A stretch of DNA of 11,428 nucleotides, taken from assembly GCA_024636075.1 (NCBI GenBank), contig JAGXHS010000171.1, positions 1 to 11,428 of the forward strand. The letters run 5' to 3'. Below, piece by piece: positions 6,558 to 11,428 of the stretch. Below the pieces are notes generated by a model that searched no databases, had not been told where the DNA came from, and worked only from the letters and a program-made list of their open reading frames with translations. This stretch comes from Propionibacteriaceae bacterium. GTDB taxonomy: Bacteria > Actinomycetota > Actinomycetes > Propionibacteriales > Propionibacteriaceae. Numbering within the stretch: position 1 is the first letter of the stretch; every line of letters starts with the position of its first letter. The position numbers and the translations under genes are program-made.

Positions 6558-7046
6558 ATGCGGGTCATCATCTCCGGTTCTTTCGACCCGATCACCCGCG
6601 GGCACCTGGACCTCGTCCTTCGCTGCCAGCAGATCTTCGGCGAAGTGGTGATCGCGGTGGGTGCGAATTCCACCAAGAACCATCTCTTCACTCCAACCGA
6701 GCGATTGGATCTTGCCCGTCAGACGGTCGCCCATCTGCAGGGGGTGCAGGTGACGCCGATCACGGGGCTGCTGGTGGACATCGCCCGGACGTACGAGTGC
6801 GATGCCATCGTCCGGGGTCTGCGGTTCGCCGGCGACTTCGAGTACGAACTGCAGATGGCGCACATCAACAAACACATCTCGGGCATCGAGTCGGTGTTCC
6901 TGCCCGCTGATCCCCGGTGGGGCACGATCTCCAGTTCGATGATGCGCGAAATTGCCCACCACGGAGGTGACATCTCCGATTTCGTCACCGAGGACGTGAA
7001 CCGGGCCATTCTGGCCAAGGTGGCCACTGAATCCGATCCGGACTGA
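6558..7046 (+). CDS. coaD: Phosphopantetheine adenylyltransferase
   Basis: CoaD transfers AMP from ATP to 4'-phosphopantetheine to make dephospho-CoA, the fourth step of cytosolic CoA synthesis. The 162-residue protein shows the nucleotidyltransferase start GSFDPITRGH (7-16), with the HxGH-type motif here TRGH. It also has K40, VRGLR (85-89), the very conserved GDFEYELQMAHINKH (92-106), and TISSSMMREIA (123-133). The ATG at 6558 is preferred over the in-frame GTG at 6552 because it puts the first beta-strand at the usual distance. The purine-rich GAAGGAAAGGGG (6541-6552) could serve either start. One oddity is that the family's usual P in PGSFDP is S6 here. It lies directly after rsmD. Confidence 0.95.
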   Translation: MRVIISGSFDPITRGHLDLVLRCQQIFGEVVIAVGANSTKNHLFTPTERLDLARQTVAHLQGVQVTPITGLLVDIARTYECDAIVRGLRFAGDFEYELQMAHINKHISGIESVFLPADPRWGTISSSMMREIAHHGGDISDFVTEDVNRAILAKVATESDPD

Positions 7047-7050
7047 GAGT

Positions 7051-7079
7051 TTGGCTGCTGCCTGACGGACCGGTAGAGT
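7051..7079 (+). promoter_or_regulatory. Promoter for the DUF177-rpmF-rnc-mutM run
   Basis: TTGGCT (7051-7056) and TAGAGT (7074-7079) are separated by exactly 17 bases, each matching the consensus at four of six positions. A start near 7086 would leave a leader of about 45 bases to the chosen DUF177 start. The promoter begins 4 bases after the coaD stop. Read-through from coaD is also possible, as no terminator is seen. Confidence 0.55.
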
Positions 7080-7131
7080 TGTCCCTCGGTCATGACGCCT
7101 TGTCGGTATGCCGCGTGAAGGGACTGTTGCG

Positions 7132-7680
7132 ATGAACTCCACCCATCGCCATCTGGACGCCCGTTCGCCCCTCGTACTCGAGGTGCATGAGCTGGGTCGT
7201 CAGGCTGGCAGGATGAAGGAGATCCAGCGCATCGTGCCTGCGCCGGCGGATCTCGCCATAGACATGATCGGGGTACCTGAAGGTTCCGACGTCGAACTGG
7301 ATCTCCGCCTGGAATCCGTCGTCGAAGGAGTCTTGGTCACCGGCACCGCGTCCGTCTCATTGGTCGGCGAATGTGCACGCTGTCTGGAACGGTTGCAGGA
7401 CACAGGGTCCTACACCATCCAGGAGCTGTACTTCTACCCGGGCAGGGAAGCGGACGATGATGCCAGCTGGGTGCAGAACGATCAGATCGATCTCGATCCT
7501 GCCCTGCGTGACGCCGTGGTGCTCGAGTTGCCGTTCACGCCACTGTGTCGTGAGGACTGCGCCGGGTTGTGTCCCCTCTGCGGGGCTGACCTGAACCAGC
7601 TTCCCGACCACAGCCACTCGGATCCGATCGATCCCAGGTGGCAGCAGCTGGCCGACGTGGCAGTGAGTGACGACCAGTAG
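7132..7680 (+). CDS. DUF177 / YceD-family protein (large-subunit rRNA accumulation factor)
   Basis: DUF177 proteins are encoded next to rpmF in most bacteria, and YceD is linked to 23S rRNA accumulation and ribosome assembly. The 182-residue protein has the actinobacterial form: SPLVLEVHELGR (12-23), LDLRLESVVEGVLVTGT (57-73), GECARC (79-84), LPFTPLCREDCAGLCPLCG (133-151), and DPRW (167-170). C81/C84 and the C139, C143, C147, C150 cluster suggest a metal site. The ATG at 7132 is chosen because it matches the start of mycobacterial relatives and has GAAGGGA (7115-7121) upstream. An in-frame ATG at 7108 has no ribosome site and would add eight residues. It is the first gene of the rpmF-rnc-mutM run, 62 bases before rpmF. 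Confidence 0.92.
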   Translation: MNSTHRHLDARSPLVLEVHELGRQAGRMKEIQRIVPAPADLAIDMIGVPEGSDVELDLRLESVVEGVLVTGTASVSLVGECARCLERLQDTGSYTIQELYFYPGREADDDASWVQNDQIDLDPALRDAVVLELPFTPLCREDCAGLCPLCGADLNQLPDHSHSDPIDPRWQQLADVAVSDDQ

Positions 7681-7740
7681 CGAATTCCGCCGAATTCGCC
7701 GAAGACCATTTCCCGCATCCGCGGGTGAAGCAAGGAGAGA
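7681..7740 (+). promoter_or_regulatory. DUF177-rpmF spacer with direct repeat, hairpin and ribosome site
   Basis: The spacer opens with two copies of CGAATTC set 10 bases apart (7681-7687 and 7691-7697). It then has a small hairpin, CCCGC (7712-7716) with GCGGG (7721-7725), and ends with an excellent ribosome site AAGGAGA (7732-7738). The hairpin could be a processing or pausing site that raises rpmF output relative to its operon partners. That is inference. Confidence 0.35.
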
Positions 7741-7742
7741 TC

Positions 7743-7934
7743 GTGGCTGTTCCCAAGCGGAGGATGTCCCGCAGCAACACACGGCACCGTCGTTCGCAGT
7801 GGAAGGCCAGCGTTGTCACTCTGGTGACCTGCGCCAATGCCGCATGCCGTGAGAAGCACCTGCCTCACACCGCCTGCCCTTCCTGTGGGCAGTACGGTCC
7901 GCGCTCTGCGCTTCGGCAGGTCCTGGAGACCTGA
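7743..7934 (+). CDS. rpmF: 50S ribosomal protein L32, zinc-binding form
   Basis: L32 is a small large-subunit protein. The 63-residue product begins MAVPKRRMSRSNTRHRRSQW, the conserved L32 start. The zinc ribbon is C30, C35, C45 and C48. The second pair is the usual CPSC, while the first pair is spaced C-x4-C (CANAAC) rather than the common CxxC. This makes a zinc-dependent form, like the L28 encoded earlier in the window. GTG at 7743 is the start because it gives the conserved MAVPKRR and has AAGGAGA 4 bases upstream; an in-frame GTG at 7725 would lie before that ribosome site. rnc follows after 13 bases. Confidence 0.95.
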   Translation: MAVPKRRMSRSNTRHRRSQWKASVVTLVTCANAACREKHLPHTACPSCGQYGPRSALRQVLET

Positions 7935-7947
7935 GGCATCGGCGGCG

Positions 7948-8649
7948 ATGAGCCGCTTCGATGACGTTGTACAGCAGCTGGGCATCACTTTGGACGCCCA
8001 GCTGCGTCACCTTGCCCTGACCCATCGGTCCTACTCGTACGAAAACGGTGGCATCCCCACCAATGAACGTCTCGAGTTCCTCGGCGACGCCGTCCTCGGT
8101 GTCACGGTGACCAGCCATCTCTACAGCGCCTTCCCCGAATATCCGGAGGGACGGCTGGCGAAGCTGCGCTCCGCCGTCGTGAACTCGCACGCTCTGGCCG
8201 ATGTCGCCCGATCGCTGGAGATCGGCCCAGACATCCTGCTGGGTCGCGGCGAGATCAGCACCGGTGGACATGACAAGACCTCGATCCTGGCCGACACCAT
8301 GGAAGCCCTGATCGGGGCTGTCTTCCTCACTGGCGGCATCGGGGCCTCCGAGACGCTCGTACGCCATCTCTTCGATCACCTCGTCGACGAAGCCGACGCC
8401 AAGGGCGCCGGTCTCGACTGGAAGACCTCACTGCAGGAGCGCTGCTCCGAGTTGGGGTTGGCTCCACCCGAGTACCTGATCAGCATCGATGGCCCGGACC
8501 ACCAACGTCACTTCAGCGCCGTGGCAGTCGTCGACGGAAATCCGAGTGGCGAAGGGTCCGGCCCCAGCAAGAAGCGGGCGGAGCAGCAGGCCGCCGCACA
8601 GGCGTTCCACAGCCTTGCAGTGAGCCCGGGTCCCGTCACGGATGCCTGA
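7948..8649 (+). CDS. rnc: Ribonuclease III
   Basis: RNase III cleaves double-stranded RNA, including the 30S rRNA precursor stems. The 233-residue protein has the signature ERLEFLGD (40-47) and DTMEALIGA (116-124). Predicted catalytic acidic residues are E40, E43, D47, D116 and E119. A double-stranded RNA-binding domain spans about 157-224 and ends with PSKKRAEQQAAAQAF (206-220). The ATG at 7948 is chosen because upstream in-frame starts would overlap rpmF. Its ribosome site is weak (GAGG at 7933-7936), so translation may be coupled to rpmF. The stop overlaps the mutM start by 8 bases. A ribonuclease next to ribosomal protein and assembly genes is the usual actinobacterial layout. Confidence 0.96.
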   Translation: MSRFDDVVQQLGITLDAQLRHLALTHRSYSYENGGIPTNERLEFLGDAVLGVTVTSHLYSAFPEYPEGRLAKLRSAVVNSHALADVARSLEIGPDILLGRGEISTGGHDKTSILADTMEALIGAVFLTGGIGASETLVRHLFDHLVDEADAKGAGLDWKTSLQERCSELGLAPPEYLISIDGPDHQRHFSAVAVVDGNPSGEGSGPSKKRAEQQAAAQAFHSLAVSPGPVTDA

Positions 8650-9532
8650 ACTGCCCGAGGTCGAGGTGGTTCGCTCCGGGCTGGCCACCGCCTTGGCCGG
8701 AAAAAGCTTCGGCTCCGTCACGGTGCTGCACCCACGACCCGTGCGATACGACCCGCTCGGCCCGGAGCACTTCGCGCGCCTGCTGAGTGGTCGAGTCCTC
8801 GATGCACCACGGCGTCGCGGCAAATACTTGTGGATCCCCTTCGAGGATGGCGATGCACTGCTCTGCCATCTCGGGATGAGCGGCCAGTTCCGGATCAATC
8901 GCCCTGAGGATCCGCTGCTGCCCAACACCCGGGTGCTGTTCGACCTGCAGCCACACGGGGACCAACTGCGCTTCGTCGACCAACGCATGTTCGGTGGCCT
9001 GCAACTGGCCATCGGTGGCGCTGAGCTGCCAGGGGTGATCGGTCACATCGCGATGGATCCCTTCGACGACGACTTCGACCCGTTGACCGTGGGCCGAGAG
9101 CTGGTCAGCAGACGGAGCACAGTGAAGCGCGCCCTGTTGAACCAGACTCTTGTCTCGGGGATCGGCAACATCTACGCCGACGAGACCTTGTGGCGCAGCA
9201 GACTGCACGGCGACACCCCGTGCCATGCGCTGGGCGGGCGCAAGGCCGCCGGCGTCCTGCGCACCTCTCGGCAGGTGATGGCCGAAGCACTGGAGCAAGG
9301 GGGCACCTCATTCGATGCGCTCTACGTCAACGTCAACGGCAGCTCGGGCTACTTCGCCAGGCACCTCGACGTGTACGGGCGCGAGGACTTGCCCTGTCAT
9401 CGCTGTGGCCGAAGCATCGTGCGGGACAGGTTCATGAACCGCTCATCCTTCCGCTGCCCCCGGTGTCAACGGTTGCCAAGGCAGGTTGCTCCGCCGAACG
9501 GGCAGGATGCGACGCTAGGCTGCAAACCATAG
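8642..9532 (+). CDS. mutM: Formamidopyrimidine-DNA glycosylase
   Basis: MutM (Fpg) removes oxidised purines such as 8-oxoguanine and formamidopyrimidines and nicks the abasic site. The 296-residue protein begins MPELPEVEVV, with the catalytic N-terminal P2 and E3 exposed after Met removal. K61 in RRRGKYLW is the conserved hairpin lysine. M79, R115 and F117 correspond to the intercalating triad. LNQTLVSGIGNIYADE (166-181) is the helix-two-turn-helix region. The C-terminal zinc finger has C252, C255, C272 and C275, with R267 as the conserved finger arginine. About 20 residues of tail follow the finger. The start overlaps rnc by 8 bases, implying translational coupling. Its stop overlaps the GTG of the next gene. 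Confidence 0.96.
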   Translation: MPELPEVEVVRSGLATALAGKSFGSVTVLHPRPVRYDPLGPEHFARLLSGRVLDAPRRRGKYLWIPFEDGDALLCHLGMSGQFRINRPEDPLLPNTRVLFDLQPHGDQLRFVDQRMFGGLQLAIGGAELPGVIGHIAMDPFDDDFDPLTVGRELVSRRSTVKRALLNQTLVSGIGNIYADETLWRSRLHGDTPCHALGGRKAAGVLRTSRQVMAEALEQGGTSFDALYVNVNGSSGYFARHLDVYGREDLPCHRCGRSIVRDRFMNRSSFRCPRCQRLPRQVAPPNGQDATLGCKP

Positions 9533-10134
9533 TGACCAGCGCCAGACCAGCCCCCAGATCGTCGACCGGCAGTCCCGCCACTGGGCGTGCCACGTCGAGA
9601 CTCGCCCGCAACCTGATCCAGTTGGCCAAGTTCGGGCTGGTCGGTGGCTCCGGGTTCGTGGTCAACATGGCGGTGGCGGTCATGCTGAACCTGGCGAACG
9701 GCGGCCCCCGCAACGCCCAGAACATCCTGTTCGGATTCCCCGGCACCCCGTTCAACTTTCGTTTCACCTCGCTGGTCTGGTTGCTGGCCTTCCTGGTCGC
9801 GAACACCTGGAACTTCCAGCTGAACCGCTCCTGGACCTTCCGCAGCGCCGGACATGCCCGCTGGGCTGCCGAGTTCTGGCCGTTCCTGGCGGTGGGCAGC
9901 GTCGCGGCGTTGGCGGGATGGGCGCTCAAGATTGCGCTGACCAACCCGACCTCGCCGGTCTACCTGCCGAGCCCCACCTTCAATGAGGACAGCGGGCTGC
10001 ACTCTCGGGAGTACTGGGCACAGCTGATCGCGATCGTGCTCACCATGCCGATCAACTTCGTGGTGAACAAGGTCTGGACATTCCGTGCGGTGCGCAGCTC
10101 CCGCCGGGTCGCCACCTCGGGCGACGGGCGCTGA
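9532..10134 (+). CDS. GtrA-like family membrane protein
   Basis: GtrA-like proteins are small four-helix membrane proteins, often linked to moving or modifying lipid-linked sugars for the cell envelope. The role here is not known. The 200-residue protein has a disordered basic start (1-25) and four predicted membrane segments at about 33-53, 78-96, 113-135 and 161-183. The paired family motif is visible as NFQLNRSWTF (94-103) and NFVVNKVWTF (175-184), an internal repeat. The GTG at 9532 shares its G with the mutM stop (TAGTG). This start puts the first helix at the normal distance, and a longer frame upstream is a shadow over mutM. A TAGGCT box (9516-9521) lies 10 bases before the start and may provide its own promoter. 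smc follows after 4 bases. Confidence 0.85.
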   Translation: MTSARPAPRSSTGSPATGRATSRLARNLIQLAKFGLVGGSGFVVNMAVAVMLNLANGGPRNAQNILFGFPGTPFNFRFTSLVWLLAFLVANTWNFQLNRSWTFRSAGHARWAAEFWPFLAVGSVAALAGWALKIALTNPTSPVYLPSPTFNEDSGLHSREYWAQLIAIVLTMPINFVVNKVWTFRAVRSSRRVATSGDGR

Positions 10135-10138
10135 GAGC

Positions 10139-11428
10139 ATGTATCTGAAGAGTCTGCAGGTTCGCGGTTTCAAGTCCTTCGCCTCGGCCACCACGTTGAA
10201 CTTCGAACCGGGCATCACCTGTGTGGTGGGGCCCAACGGTTCGGGCAAGTCGAACGTTGTGGATGCCCTGAGCTGGGTGATGGGCGAGCAGGGAGCCAAG
10301 AGCCTGCGCGGCGGGAAAATGGAAGACGTCATCTTCGCCGGTACCGCTGGCCGGGCGCCGTTGGGGCGTGCCGAGGTGGTGCTCACCATCGACAATTCCG
10401 ACGGTGCGCTGCCGATCGAGTACACCGAAGTCACCATTTCGCGCACCATGTTCCGCAGCGGTGGGTCGGAGTACGCCATCAACGGCCATTCGGCGCGGTT
10501 ACTGGACGTTCAGGAGCTGCTCAGCGATTCCGGCATCGGACGCGAGATGCACGTCGTCGTCTCGCAGGGACAGTTGGACACCATCCTGCAGGCGACGCCG
10601 GAGATTCGGCGAGGACTGATCGAAGAGGCCGCCGGCGTCCTGAAACACCGGAAGCGCAAGGAGAAGGCGGCCCGGAAGCTGGAGAGTACCCAGCAGAATC
10701 TCGACCGGCTGCAGGACCTGATCACAGAGATCAGGCGCCTGCTGAAGCCCCTCGGGCGTCAGGCATCGGTCGCGCGGCGGGCAGCGGTGATCCAGGCGGA
10801 ACTGCGCGACGCGAAGGCGCGGCTGTTGGCCGATGACCTCACCCAGGTGAACCTGGCACTGGAGAGCGACCTGGCGGACGAGGCGGAGCTGCAGCAGGCC
10901 AGGCAACTGGCCGAGGTTGCGCTTCGCGAAGCACAGCAGGCAGAGGAAGCCGCAGAGGGGGCGATCGCCGCCGCCAATCCTCGCCAGCGACGCGCCCAGG
11001 ACACCTGGTACGAGCTGGCGGGTCTGAGGGAACAGGTCTCGACCACCATGTCGATTGCGGCCGAGCGGATGCGGTACGCCGACGCCCAGCCCGACCCCCA
11101 GCGACAGGGGAGGGACCCTGAGCATCTGGAGCGCGAGGCCGGTGATATCAGCGCTGCAGTGACGGCGCTCGACGACGAGATCCGCCAGCGGCGTGCCGCC
11201 CTCGACGAGGCGTCCGCAGCACGGGCAGATGCCGAACGGGCGCACCAGGGAGCCGAACAGAAGCACGCCGCCCAGCTGCGGGCGATCGCGGACCGGCGCG
11301 AAGGCCTGGCCCGGCTGACCGGACAGGCCAATTCCGCCCGTAGCCGGACCGAGGCCGCCGATGACGAACTGGAACGACTCACAGCGCGCAAGGAGGAAGC
11401 GCTCGGGCGGGCCGACGAGGCCGCACGG
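10139..11428 (+). CDS. smc: Chromosome segregation protein SMC, N-terminal part (cut by window edge)
   Basis: SMC is the ATPase core of bacterial condensin, forming long coiled-coil dimers with ScpA and ScpB to organise the chromosome. The visible 430 residues are open to the window edge. They begin MYLKSLQVRGFKSFA, then Walker A GPNGSGKSN (31-39), VDALSWVMGEQGAKSLRG (41-58), and a Q-loop in VSQGQLDTIL (141-150). IEEAAGVLKHRKRKEK (161-176) leads into the long coiled coil. From about 170 onward the sequence is rich in Glu, Arg, Ala and Gln heptads. The hinge, second coil and ABC signature lie beyond the window. The ATG at 10139 is 4 bases after the gtrA stop. No frameshift is seen. Confidence 0.96.
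   Translation, partial: MYLKSLQVRGFKSFASATTLNFEPGITCVVGPNGSGKSNVVDALSWVMGEQGAKSLRGGKMEDVIFAGTAGRAPLGRAEVVLTIDNSDGALPIEYTEVTISRTMFRSGGSEYAINGHSARLLDVQELLSDSGIGREMHVVVSQGQLDTILQATPEIRRGLIEEAAGVLKHRKRKEKAARKLESTQQNLDRLQDLITEIRRLLKPLGRQASVARRAAVIQAELRDAKARLLADDLTQVNLALESDLADEAELQQARQLAEVALREAQQAEEAAEGAIAAANPRQRRAQDTWYELAGLREQVSTTMSIAAERMRYADAQPDPQRQGRDPEHLEREAGDISAAVTALDDEIRQRRAALDEASAARADAERAHQGAEQKHAAQLRAIADRREGLARLTGQANSARSRTEAADDELERLTARKEEALGRADEAAR

Noticed and set aside
9466..10482. Minus-strand open frame (338 codons) opposite mutM, gtrA and smc
   Set aside because: It spans three genes recognised on the other strand and has no domain-like sequence.
1..11428. tRNA, rRNA, CRISPR arrays, toxin-antitoxin pairs, prophage or defence genes
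   Set aside because: No cloverleaf, regularly spaced repeat array or recognisable proteins of these kinds were found on either strand by eye. Apart from the IS element the window is a housekeeping region.

Overview
The window looks like chromosomal DNA from a high-GC actinobacterium (Actinomycetota). The RNase J, RecG, DUF177, Fpg/MutM and SMC proteins resemble the Streptomyces/Mycobacterium versions as I remember them. Gene order rpmB-recG-rsmD-coaD and DUF177-rpmF-rnc-mutM-smc fits this phylum, as do GTG starts and TANNNT-type -10 boxes placed just before start codons. I cannot name the genus.

Layout: positions 1 to about 1060 are the 5' part of an IS1634-family insertion sequence, with its transposase on the minus strand and running off the left edge. 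Directly beside it on the plus strand is rnj (RNase J). Then come rpmB (zinc-type L28) with its own promoter, a structured leader and a very strong intrinsic terminator, and recG. A small flavin-binding split-barrel (PPOX-like) gene lies convergent to recG and divergent from rsmD. The plus strand continues with rsmD-coaD, then a promoter, and then a tight run of DUF177/YceD-rpmF-rnc-mutM-gtrA-smc. The smc gene is cut by the right edge.

Together these are mostly informational and housekeeping functions: RNA processing (RNase J, RNase III), ribosome assembly and parts (DUF177, RsmD, L28, L32), DNA repair and chromosome structure (RecG, MutM, SMC), and CoA synthesis (CoaD). The accessory pieces are the IS element, the PPOX-like gene and the GtrA-like membrane protein inserted between mutM and smc.

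I do not see an undescribed multi-gene system. The items most worth a second look are the IS end abutting the rnj promoter, the several genes that appear to be leaderless, paired palindromes in two regulatory gaps, the structured rpmB leader, and the gtrA gene translationally coupled to mutM. No tRNA, rRNA, CRISPR array or replication origin was recognised. No gene-free stretch exceeds 300 bases.
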